A DNA stretch of 45,128 nt. Origin: Mycobacterium sp. ENV421 (GTDB taxonomy: Bacteria > Actinomycetota > Actinomycetes > Mycobacteriales > Mycobacteriaceae). The translations under genes were made by a program, and so were the position numbers. Positions 8,144 through 15,331 of this stretch are shown piece after piece. Below the pieces are notes generated by a model. That model was given only the letters and a program-made list of their open reading frames with translations, ran no database searches and had not been told where the DNA came from. Position 1 is the first letter of the stretch, and every line of letters starts with the position of its first letter. The stretch spans positions 1-45,128 of the forward strand of contig NZ_PDHO01000034.1 in assembly GCF_002887815.1 (NCBI RefSeq), read 5' to 3'.

Positions 8144-9714
8144 CCGACCACCCGGTAGCCGGTCTCGCGCGGTTCGCGCTCCCACAGCACGCCGCCGCCT
8201 GCGCTCACGCCCGTAGCGCTCAGTTCCCGCTTGAGGATCTTGTTGGTGGCGGTCTGCGGCAGGTCGTCGTTGATGCGGACGAATCTCGGCCACGCCTTCG
8301 GCGAGAGATCGGGCTGGGCGGCCAGGAACTCCTCGAATTCCGCGGGCGTCAGTGAGTCACCCTGGCGCAGAACAAGTGCCGCCATCACCTGATCGCCCAC
8401 CCGCTCGTCGGGCACGGCGTAGACGGCGACCTGGTTGAGTTGCGGGAGCCGCAGCATGATCCGCTCGATCGGCGCGGCGGCCATGTTCTCCCCGTCGACC
8501 CGCATCCAATCCGACGTCCGGCCTGCCAGATAGATCCAGCCGTCGGCGTCGCGGTAGGCGAGGTCACCGGTCCAGTACATACCGTGCCGCAGCCGCTCGG
8601 AGGTGGCCGCCGGATCATTGTAGTAGCCGGTGAACGGTCCGGAGCCCGTCGTGTTGACCAACTCCCCGACCGCGTCGTCGGCGTTGATCAGGGCGCCATT
8701 GTCATCGAAAACCGCTGTGGCACATTCGGTCACGGTGCCGGGATCATAGATCGAGACCCCACCCCAGCCCTTGCCGATCGAGCCGGGCGGGGTGCCGTCC
8801 TCGCGGACCACGACGACGGCGAACTCGCTGGAGCCGAAGCCGTCGATGATGCGGCAGCCGAAACGCCGTGAGAATTCCGCGATATCGCGTTCGGTGGCCT
8901 CGTTGCCGTACATGATGCGCAGCGGGTTGTCGGCGTCGTCGGGCTGTTCGGGGGTGGCCAGCACCAGCGCCAGCGGCTTACCGACGTAGTTCATGAACGT
9001 CACGCCGTAGCGGCGCAGGTCAGGCAGCAACCGCGACACCGAGAACTTCACCGGCACCATCGCCGCTCCGGCGGTGACCGCCACCGAGAAGCCGACAGCC
9101 ACCCCGTTGGAATGGAACAGCGGCATCGCGAGGTAGCACACGTCCTCGGCGGTGATGTCCATCTGAGCCACCAGGCTCAAGCCGCACATCACGCTCATCG
9201 TGTGGACGAACGGCACCGCCTTGGGGTTGCCGCTGGTGCCGGAGGTGAAGATCATCATAAACGGATCGGTACCGGAGACTTCATGCGGTACAATCGGTTT
9301 CGCGGTCTCGACGGCTTCGGTGTAGCGCGGTCCCGCCACGTTGAGCACGGTGACGTCCGAGAGGTTCAGTCCGTCGATCAGCGCCGCGTGGTCGTCGTCG
9401 ACCAGCAGCAGCTGACAGTCCGAGCGCGTGATGTCCGACATCAGGCCCTCGCCGCGGCGGGTGGTGTTGATACCGCACAGCACATAGCCACCGAGCGCGG
9501 CGGCCGCCATCGCCCGGACGTAGGCCGGTGAATTCGTCATCAATGCGCCGACGTGTCTCGGCCGCCCCGGATCCAGCAGAGCCAGCAGTGCGGAGGCCTC
9601 CGCCGCGGCGTCGGCCAGGTACTCGCGCCACGTCCAGGTGCGTTCCGGCGAGATCACCGCGACGGACTCATCGTCCACCCGGGTGCGCAACAGCTTCTGG
9701 ACGGTGTCGATCAT
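8140..9714 (-). CDS. fadD17: Steroid/fatty acyl-CoA ligase, FadD17-like
   Basis: ATP-dependent adenylate-forming acyl-CoA synthetase of 524 residues. The AMP-binding P-loop is MIFTSGTSGNPKAVPF (154-169). GFGSSEFAV, YWTGDLAYRDADGWIYLAGR and the catalytic C-terminal lysine region TATNKILKREL follow. It resembles mycobacterial FadD17, a ligase reported for shortened cholesterol side chains (recollection of the family). Last gene of the seven-gene igr-like operon; its ATG overlaps the DUF35 stop (ATGA). Its stop overlaps the convergent GH5 gene stop by a few bases. Substrate here is inferred, not shown. Confidence 0.88.
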   Translation of the reverse strand: MIDTVQKLLRTRVDDESVAVISPERTWTWREYLADAAAEASALLALLDPGRPRHVGALMTNSPAYVRAMAAAALGGYVLCGINTTRRGEGLMSDITRSDCQLLLVDDDHAALIDGLNLSDVTVLNVAGPRYTEAVETAKPIVPHEVSGTDPFMMIFTSGTSGNPKAVPFVHTMSVMCGLSLVAQMDITAEDVCYLAMPLFHSNGVAVGFSVAVTAGAAMVPVKFSVSRLLPDLRRYGVTFMNYVGKPLALVLATPEQPDDADNPLRIMYGNEATERDIAEFSRRFGCRIIDGFGSSEFAVVVVREDGTPPGSIGKGWGGVSIYDPGTVTECATAVFDDNGALINADDAVGELVNTTGSGPFTGYYNDPAATSERLRHGMYWTGDLAYRDADGWIYLAGRTSDWMRVDGENMAAAPIERIMLRLPQLNQVAVYAVPDERVGDQVMAALVLRQGDSLTPAEFEEFLAAQPDLSPKAWPRFVRINDDLPQTATNKILKRELSATGVSAGGGVLWEREPRETGYRVVG

Positions 9715-10124
9715 GCGTCGGCCGGGCGGTAGCGCAGCACGGTCATCGCCGTGCCGGGCAGGTCACAGAACACCGGGGTGACCCGCATTCCGATCCGGAT
9801 GTTCTCCGGGTCGACATCCACCAACTCGGTGGAGAACCGCGGCCCGACGTCCCACTGCACGACGGCGGGAAGCTGCGGCAGTGCGTCGGCCCACGGCGGA
9901 CCGGTCGGCCGGCGCGCCACGGTATAGGTGTACAGCGTTGCGGCGCCGTCGATCTCGCGCCACTCCAGGTCGTCGGCCAGGGTGCCCGGCGCAAGCGTCC
10001 GGGGATAGAACACGTAGCGGCCGGCCGACGGCGAATACTGCACCAGGATCCGGTGCTCGGCCAACGCATCCCAGAACGGCTGCGACACCGGCGTGGGTTC
10101 GGGAACGGGCATCGGCTCGGCCAT
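9711..10124 (-). CDS. Stand-alone DUF35 / OB-fold protein without zinc cysteines
   Basis: A 137-residue DUF35 family protein. It has an N-terminal helix (PVSQPFWDALAEHRIL), a rubredoxin-like segment and an OB fold (GAATLYTYTVARRP, PAVVQWDVG). Such domains partner thiolase-like enzymes; in ChsH2 a fused DUF35 domain activates the Ltp2 retro-aldolase. Here it is a separate polypeptide directly after the Ltp gene, with the stop and start sharing one base (TGATG). The segment that normally carries four zinc-binding cysteines reads QYSPSAGRYVFYPRTLAPG, with none of them. Family call good; role as Ltp partner inferred from context. Confidence 0.85.
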   Translation of the reverse strand: MAEPMPVPEPTPVSQPFWDALAEHRILVQYSPSAGRYVFYPRTLAPGTLADDLEWREIDGAATLYTYTVARRPTGPPWADALPQLPAVVQWDVGPRFSTELVDVDPENIRIGMRVTPVFCDLPGTAMTVLRYRPADA

Positions 10125-11323
10125 CAGTCGCCCCCCAACACCAAGGCCACCTGCTCGCTCATGATCCCGCCGGTCCCGGCGACGAACGCGGTGTTGGCGT
10201 CGGGCACCTGCGCCGCCGCCGAGCGACCCATCAACTGGCGGGCGGCGTCGACCACGTGGTGCATGCCCCCGGACATCCCGGCCTGCCCGTAGGAGAGCTG
10301 GCCGCCCGCGGTGTTGAGTGGAAAGTCGCCGCGGAAGGTGAGGTCGCGGTCCTTGATCCAGCTCATGCCATGGCCCTTCGGGCAGAATCCGGCGTCCTCC
10401 AGGGTCATCAGCACCGTGATCGTGTAACAGTCGTAGACGGAGGCGATGTCGACGTCGGCCGGTGTGAGCCCGGCCATCGCGAACGCGCGACCGGCCGAGC
10501 GGGCGATCGGGGTGACCATCGGATCCTGGGCGTACGTCGTGGTCTTGAAGGCGATGTGCTCACCGAAACCCTTGATCCACACCGGACGATGACGACTCCT
10601 GCGGGCCACATCGGCATTGGCGATCAGCACTCCGGTGCCCCCGTGAACGGGCATGACGATCTCCAGCATGCGGATCGGGTCGGCGATCATCGGGCTGGCG
10701 AGCACGTCCGCTTCGGTGATGGGCTTGCCGTGAAACACCGCGCCGGGATGCGCGCAGGCGTTGGTGCGTTGATCCACCACGATCTTGGCCAATGCCGACG
10801 GGTCATAGCCGTACTGCGCGCCGTAGCGCTGGGCGATCTGGGCGAAGGGGGCGTTCTGTCCGACGTTGCCGTAGGGGATCTCGTATTCGGCCTGCGGCGA
10901 TCCATAGTTGTTGCTCGACGCCCCAAACCAACTCGGCACCACCGGCTCCCGCCGAGCCGATCGCGGCAGGGCGCGGGAGCCGGGCAGCACGGCCAGCACC
11001 GCGTCGCACAACCCGAGCTCGACGGCGACGGCGGCGCGCCACACCATGGCGGCCGATGTCGCACCGCCCAGGTCCACTCGCTCACCGAAATCGATGGGCA
11101 GCCCCAGGTATTCGCTCAAGGTGGCGGGCACGAACATGTCCGATTCGGCCAGGCCGTGCGAGATCAGCCCGTTGACCACGCTTGCGTCCAGCCCGGCGTC
11201 GTCGAGCACCAGCTTGGTCAGCGCCGCGTACTGGTCGAGGGTGAACAGTCCCGGACCGGTCGGCTTGCGTTCGGCGGGCAGCTCCGCGATGCCGACGATC
11301 GCCGCCTCCCCGGCCAGCTTCAT
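10124..11323 (-). CDS. Thiolase-like lipid-transfer protein (Ltp2-type retro-aldolase candidate)
   Basis: A 399-residue member of the SCP-x/thiolase family. The region that holds the nucleophilic cysteine in true thiolases reads DLGGATSAAMVW (84-95) and has none. Conserved VYDCYTITVLMTLEDAGF (297-313) and GGQLSYGQAGMSGG (340-353) are present, with tyrosines 297, 300 and 345 in the active-site loops. This pattern fits the Ltp2 class, which cleaves a beta-hydroxyacyl-CoA side chain by retro-aldol reaction, rather than a thiolytic enzyme. ATG at 11321-11323 overlaps the upstream hydratase stop by one base; longer in-frame starts lie inside that gene. Substrate inferred. Confidence 0.85.
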   Translation of the reverse strand: MKLAGEAAIVGIAELPAERKPTGPGLFTLDQYAALTKLVLDDAGLDASVVNGLISHGLAESDMFVPATLSEYLGLPIDFGERVDLGGATSAAMVWRAAVAVELGLCDAVLAVLPGSRALPRSARREPVVPSWFGASSNNYGSPQAEYEIPYGNVGQNAPFAQIAQRYGAQYGYDPSALAKIVVDQRTNACAHPGAVFHGKPITEADVLASPMIADPIRMLEIVMPVHGGTGVLIANADVARRSRHRPVWIKGFGEHIAFKTTTYAQDPMVTPIARSAGRAFAMAGLTPADVDIASVYDCYTITVLMTLEDAGFCPKGHGMSWIKDRDLTFRGDFPLNTAGGQLSYGQAGMSGGMHHVVDAARQLMGRSAAAQVPDANTAFVAGTGGIMSEQVALVLGGD

Positions 11324-11760
11324 CAGGAATCCTCGCGGCGTCGAGGCAGTTCCACGGTGGCGGTGCCGGGCATCAGAACCTCGGCGTCGCGCCTGCCTGC
11401 GATCTCCAGGTCCACCACTGCGCGGCCCGCCTCGATCCGCTTGGCGATGACCGTGCCCCCGAAGGTCAGTGGCTGTCCCGGAAATGCCACCCCGCGGTTC
11501 TGCACCGAGTAATTCACCAGCTTGCCGCGGCCGCCGATCCAGTCGGTGAGCGCGCGGGCCAGCAGCGCGGCCTGCAGCGGTCCCTGAACCAGCACGTCGT
11601 CGTAACCCTCTTGGTCGCGGGCCCATTGCTTGTCGTAGTGGATCCGGTGGCCGTTGTAGGTGGCGGCGCTGAAGAAGAACATCTGCGTCTCGTCGACGGT
11701 GACGGTGAGCTCCGGTATCCGGTCGCCGGGCTCGACGTCGTCGAAGAACACCTGGCTCAT
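11323..11760 (-). CDS. MaoC-like enoyl-CoA hydratase, catalytic subunit (ChsH1-like)
   Basis: A single hot-dog domain of 145 residues. YNGHRIHYDKQWARDQEGYDD contains the hydratase Asp/His motif (RIHYD), followed by VLVQGPLQAALLARAL. It probably hydrates an alpha,beta-unsaturated acyl-CoA together with the preceding gene product, as ChsH1 does with ChsH2. ATGA overlap with the upstream gene sets the start; the longer in-frame extension reads through the neighbour. Third-from-last position before ltp matches igr gene order. Confidence 0.88.
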   Translation of the reverse strand: MSQVFFDDVEPGDRIPELTVTVDETQMFFFSAATYNGHRIHYDKQWARDQEGYDDVLVQGPLQAALLARALTDWIGGRGKLVNYSVQNRGVAFPGQPLTFGGTVIAKRIEAGRAVVDLEIAGRRDAEVLMPGTATVELPRRREDS

Positions 11761-12254
11761 GGGCGCGCGATCATCGACGTGGACGCCTCGGCGACCAGCT
11801 CGCCGTGCTGGTTGCGGTAGACGGTGTGCCAGGTGACCAGAACGAATCGTCCTGAGCGGCCGTCCTTTTCCACGACGGATTCGATGGTGCGGACCATCTC
11901 GATCTCGTCGCGATGGTAGGCGGGCAGGTGAAAGGTGGTGCTCTCGCCGCCGGCCATCCGTCGCGGCGCCTTCGGAAAGGCCAGACTTCCCGACACCGCA
12001 CCCGACGACCCGTCCTGACGGAGACCGGCCAGCGGGCTGACACCCAGGATCGCGTATTGCAGGTACAGCGGCGGGCAGATCACGTCGCGGTAGCCGTTGG
12101 CGCGGGCGTGCTCGGCGTCGAACCACAGCGGGTTGTCATCGCCGACGGCGGCGGCCCAGCGTTGCCAATCCCGGCGGATCACCTCGCCGGTGGCGGTGGC
12201 CGCGACGGTGCCGACACGCGCCGCCGTCTCCGGGTCGATCAAACTGTCGGTCAT
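11757..12254 (-). CDS. MaoC N-terminal-type hydratase partner subunit (ChsH2-like without DUF35)
   Basis: A 165-residue FAS1-type hot-dog protein: EVIRRDWQRWAAAVGDDNPLWFD, then CPPLYLQYAILG and GGESTTFHLP. The catalytic-His position of the hydratase motif (GDxNPxH) is occupied by Trp (DNPLWF), so it is probably the non-catalytic half of a heterodimer. In the igr operon the equivalent ChsH2 carries a fused C-terminal DUF35 domain. This protein ends before that domain, and the DUF35 part is encoded two genes downstream. ATGA overlaps on both sides. Confidence 0.85.
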   Translation of the reverse strand: MTDSLIDPETAARVGTVAATATGEVIRRDWQRWAAAVGDDNPLWFDAEHARANGYRDVICPPLYLQYAILGVSPLAGLRQDGSSGAVSGSLAFPKAPRRMAGGESTTFHLPAYHRDEIEMVRTIESVVEKDGRSGRFVLVTWHTVYRNQHGELVAEASTSMIARP

Positions 12255-13357
12255 CGGCCGTCCTTGCGCCGCAACCGCTCACCGACGGCGGCCCGGCTGA
12301 CCTCGTCCTCGTCGAGCCAGGCTGCTGCGATGTCGGCACCGCCGCCCAGCGTCGAGAGCACCCTGGCCCGTTCCGACCACAGGTAGAGGTCGGTCTCCAC
12401 GACGTATCCCATCCCGCCGTGCAACTGGTGGGCGTCGAGGGTGGCCCACTTGGCCGCCGTGGCGGACTGGATACGGGCGATCGCGGTTTCCCGGACAGCG
12501 CTGCGGCCCTGGCTGATCGCCGAGATTGCGGACTGGGCGGCCAGCCGGGCCGCCGCGAGCCCGATGTGCATGTCGGCCACGATGTGCTGGGCGGCCTGGA
12601 ATGAGGCGATCGGCCTGCCGAACTGGTGGCGCACGGTGGTGTAGCGAACGGTGCGTTCGAGGACCGCCTCGCCGACGCCGACGAGATCCAGCGCCGTCAA
12701 CGCCATCGCGGCGTTGGCGGTGCGACGGAGGTCCTCGCGGCCCAGCGCGGCGCCGTCGTTGAGGACATCGTCGACAGGCACATCGTCGAAGCGCAACACC
12801 GAGGCGCGGTGGCCGCCCATCAGCGCCAGCGGACGCCGCGTGACGCCGTCGTTGTGCAACCGGACGACGAAGCCGACGGTGTTGCCGGACCGGTCGAATC
12901 CGGACACCACGACGATGTCGGCGGTGTCCGCGTCGTTGACGAAATCGGCTGTGCCGGTGAGTCGCCACGTGCCGTCACGATCCTGGTCGGCGCGCATGGT
13001 GGCGGTCACATCGGCTGCGTCATTTGGATTCCACAGCGCCGTGGTGGCGGCGATCCGTCCGGCGGTCAGGTCGGGCAGCCATGTGACGCAGGACTTCTCA
13101 CCGCCGAGGATGTGCAGCGCATGCGCGGCGATCGCGGTGCTGTGCACCCGCATCGGGCACAGTGCCCGGCCGGCTTCGCGGGCGAAGATCCCGAGATCCG
13201 ACAGGGATCCGCCGGACCCGCCGTAGACGTCCGGCAGCCCCAGCCCCATCACTCCGGCCGTGGCGAGGTCACCCCACAGATCGGCGCGGCCGGCGGCCAG
13301 CAGACCGCGCAGGCTGGCTTCCAGGTCGCGATCGTCTTGCGAAGGAACGAGTTTCAT
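12251..13357 (-). CDS. Acyl-CoA dehydrogenase subunit, probably non-catalytic (FadE28-like)
   Basis: A 368-residue FAD-dependent acyl-CoA dehydrogenase family protein starting MKLVPSQDDRDLEASLRG. GLGLPDVYGGSGGSL, RHQFGRPIASFQAAQHIVADM and DAHQLHGGMGYVVETDLYLW are recognisable. Neither common position for the catalytic glutamate holds one: the helix segment reads ALTALDLVG, and the C-terminal loop lacks an acidic residue before Gly-Thr. It therefore probably pairs with the upstream subunit in an alpha2beta2 enzyme, as in mycobacterial steroid catabolism. ATG lies one base after the upstream stop. Confidence 0.87.
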   Translation of the reverse strand: MKLVPSQDDRDLEASLRGLLAAGRADLWGDLATAGVMGLGLPDVYGGSGGSLSDLGIFAREAGRALCPMRVHSTAIAAHALHILGGEKSCVTWLPDLTAGRIAATTALWNPNDAADVTATMRADQDRDGTWRLTGTADFVNDADTADIVVVSGFDRSGNTVGFVVRLHNDGVTRRPLALMGGHRASVLRFDDVPVDDVLNDGAALGREDLRRTANAAMALTALDLVGVGEAVLERTVRYTTVRHQFGRPIASFQAAQHIVADMHIGLAAARLAAQSAISAISQGRSAVRETAIARIQSATAAKWATLDAHQLHGGMGYVVETDLYLWSERARVLSTLGGGADIAAAWLDEDEVSRAAVGERLRRKDGR

Positions 13358-13358
13358 C

Positions 13359-14537
13359 TCACCGTCCGTAGGAGGGCATGCTGTTGCCGCGCTGGGCGAT
13401 GACGTCGCGGAGCACCTCGTTGGTGCCGCCGCCGAAGCGCATGAGGGGCGCGAACCGGTACAGCTTCTCGAACCGCCCTCCGGCCGGCGCCTCCGAATTA
13501 CGATGCGCCAGTAGACCTTCTGCACCAAGCAGGTCGATACCGAGGTCGGCGATGCGCTGCCGCAACTCGCTGCTGAAGACCTTCTCGACGCTGACCTCCA
13601 CGGTGGGGATCACCCCGCCTGCCAGCAACGACGACGCTTCGTAGCCCATCAGCCCGGCGACCTCGACGTCGGCCTCGGCCTGGGCCAGCCGGCGGCGGAA
13701 GCCGGGATTGTCGATCGGGACGGTGCCGTCACGGCGCGGCATCCGCGCCAGCACCTGCAACTCGTCGAGTGCACGCCGCAGGTCCCCGGCGTTGGTGAGC
13801 GCACCGCGCTCCAGATCGAGGGCACCGGTGATGTAGGACCAGCCGCGGTTCTCCTCCCCGATCAGATTGGTCACCGGTACCCGCACGTCGTCGAAGAAGA
13901 CCTCGTTGGTCCGGTAGCCGGACCACGCGATCAACGGACGGATCCGGACACCGGGGCTGTCCACCGGGACGACGATCACCGAGATCCCCCGGTGCCGCTG
14001 GGCCTGCGGGTCGGTGCGCACGCAGAGCCATTCGTGGGTGGATCGCTGCGCGCCGCTGTTCCAGATCTTGGATCCGTTGATCACCCATTCGTCGCCGTCG
14101 CGGACCGCCTTGGTCCGCAGCGAGGCCAGGTCGGTACCGGCATCGGGCTCGGAATACCCCAGCGCACAGGTCATCTCGCCGCGCGCGATCAGCGGGAGGA
14201 ACTCACGCTTGTTTTGCTCGGTGCCGTGCCGCATGATCATCGGCGCGATCGAGGTGACAGTCAGATCCGGGCCCGGCGCACCCCAGTACTCGAACTGGGT
14301 CATCAGCAGATGCAGGTGCACGGGGCCCAGTCCGAGGCCGCCGTACTCCGCAGGCCAGTTCAGGCCGAACCAGCCCTTGGCGCCGAGCTTGCGGCGAAAC
14401 GCCGCCACCTCGCCACCCGGGTGCTCCAGATTATGTTCGGCGATCTCGGCACGAAGGGCGTCAGTGACGTTCTCCCGCAGGAATTCCCGCACCTCCGCCA
14501 ACCACGCGCGCTGTTCGGCGTCGAGGTCGAAATCCAC
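13359..14537 (-). CDS. Acyl-CoA dehydrogenase, catalytic subunit (FadE-type)
   Basis: Introduces the alpha,beta double bond into an acyl-CoA; 392 residues. GWFGLNWPAEYGGLGLGP, GYSEPDAGTDLASLRTKA (129-143) and NGSKIWNSGAQ form the FAD/substrate face. MRFGGGTNEVLRDVI is the C-terminal FAD loop. Glu243 in ALDLERGAL lies at the helix position used as base by isovaleryl-type dehydrogenases and steroid ChsE enzymes; the alternative C-terminal Glu site is Gly. First gene of the seven-gene operon. GTG at 14535-14537 lies just downstream of a -10 like TAGGGT, so the mRNA may be leaderless. Confidence 0.9.
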   Translation of the reverse strand: MDFDLDAEQRAWLAEVREFLRENVTDALRAEIAEHNLEHPGGEVAAFRRKLGAKGWFGLNWPAEYGGLGLGPVHLHLLMTQFEYWGAPGPDLTVTSIAPMIMRHGTEQNKREFLPLIARGEMTCALGYSEPDAGTDLASLRTKAVRDGDEWVINGSKIWNSGAQRSTHEWLCVRTDPQAQRHRGISVIVVPVDSPGVRIRPLIAWSGYRTNEVFFDDVRVPVTNLIGEENRGWSYITGALDLERGALTNAGDLRRALDELQVLARMPRRDGTVPIDNPGFRRRLAQAEADVEVAGLMGYEASSLLAGGVIPTVEVSVEKVFSSELRQRIADLGIDLLGAEGLLAHRNSEAPAGGRFEKLYRFAPLMRFGGGTNEVLRDVIAQRGNSMPSYGR

Positions 14538-14545
14538 AAGTCAGC

Positions 14546-14572
14546 ACCCTAGCCGAATAGTTAGTCCGTCAA
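14546..14572 (-). promoter_or_regulatory. Candidate leaderless promoter of the igr-like operon
   Basis: Read on the minus strand, TTGACG (14567-14572) is followed after 15 bases by TAGGGT (14546-14551). Only 8 bases then separate it from the GTG start at 14537. A transcript starting 7-9 bases after the -10 would begin at the start codon. Leaderless mRNAs are common in mycobacteria. Spacer is slightly short; inference only. Confidence 0.45.
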
Positions 14573-14630
14573 CTCAATATTGCCCGGTATCGGGGTGTCA
14601 CATTTCCGGTCCCGAAAGCATCTTGAGGAC

Positions 14631-15206
14631 ATGACCACAACACGACTGGAACCGCTCACCCCGGACAAGGCCCCCCTGCTGACCCGGCTGATGTACCGCT
14701 GGGCCAAGCGCCGCTTCGGCCAAGTCCCCGAACCGTTCGCCGTCTACGCCCACCACACCCGCCTGATGGTGGCCAACGCCGTCCACGAAGGGCTGCTGCA
14801 GAACGCCTCCACAACGCTGCCCGCCGACATCCGCGAACTCGCGGTGTTCTGGACGGCCCGCACCGTGGGCTGTTCGTGGTGTGTGGACTTCGGCCAGATG
14901 CTGATGCGCCTCGACGGGCTCGACCTCGAGCGGCTCTCCCACATCGACGACTACGCCACCTCAGGGCTCTACACCGACGATGAGCGGGCGGCGATCGCCT
15001 ACGCCGATGCCATGACGAGGGACCCGCACACGATCACCGATGAGCAGGTCGACGATCTCCGTCGGCGGTTCGGCGCCGACGGGGTGATCGAGCTGACCTA
15101 TCAGATCGGCGTCGAGAACATGCGCGCCCGGATGAACTCGGCGCTGGGCATCACCGAGCAGGGCTTCGGGTCCGGCGACAGCTGCCGGGTGCCCTGGGCC
15201 ACGTAA
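14631..15206 (+). CDS. Carboxymuconolactone decarboxylase / AhpD-like protein
   Basis: A 191-residue all-helical CMD-family protein. The core reads LPADIRELAVFWTARTVGCSWCVDFGQML with the CxxC pair C81/C84. The histidine that normally follows the second cysteine by four residues in peroxidase-type AhpD proteins is Gly88 here, so alkylhydroperoxidase activity cannot be assumed. The second half (YTDDERAAIAYADAMT, ELTYQIGVENMRARMNSALGI) is the usual repeat of the fold. ATG at 14631 follows TTGAGGAC; an in-frame start 51 bases earlier is less likely. Diverges from the acyl-CoA operon. Confidence 0.82.
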   Translation: MTTTRLEPLTPDKAPLLTRLMYRWAKRRFGQVPEPFAVYAHHTRLMVANAVHEGLLQNASTTLPADIRELAVFWTARTVGCSWCVDFGQMLMRLDGLDLERLSHIDDYATSGLYTDDERAAIAYADAMTRDPHTITDEQVDDLRRRFGADGVIELTYQIGVENMRARMNSALGITEQGFGSGDSCRVPWAT

Positions 15207-15331
15207 AGAAGAATCCACCGATTCCATTGCCCTGTTACCTCCAGGAAAACAATTCCGCAGAATCTCCGCATGCTGGCGACTGAAACCGTAGTCTCGTCTC
15301 GTTTCGTCCAGGCGTTTGAGCAGGAGATGCC

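Noticed and set aside
9881..11512. Open frame of about 540 codons opposite the Ltp and DUF35 genes
   Set aside because: Arg/Gly/His-rich shadow with no family resemblance; the minus-strand genes are convincing and overlap in an operon.
11324..11626. 100-codon N-terminal extension of the Ltp-like protein
   Set aside because: The extension lies wholly inside the upstream hydratase gene and has shadow-frame composition; similarity begins at MKLAGEAAIVGIAE.
15207..15331. Possible riboswitch or structured leader before the APC permease
   Set aside because: No known aptamer consensus could be matched; only repeated GTCTC/CGTTTCGTC words and a normal AGGAG ribosome-binding site were seen.
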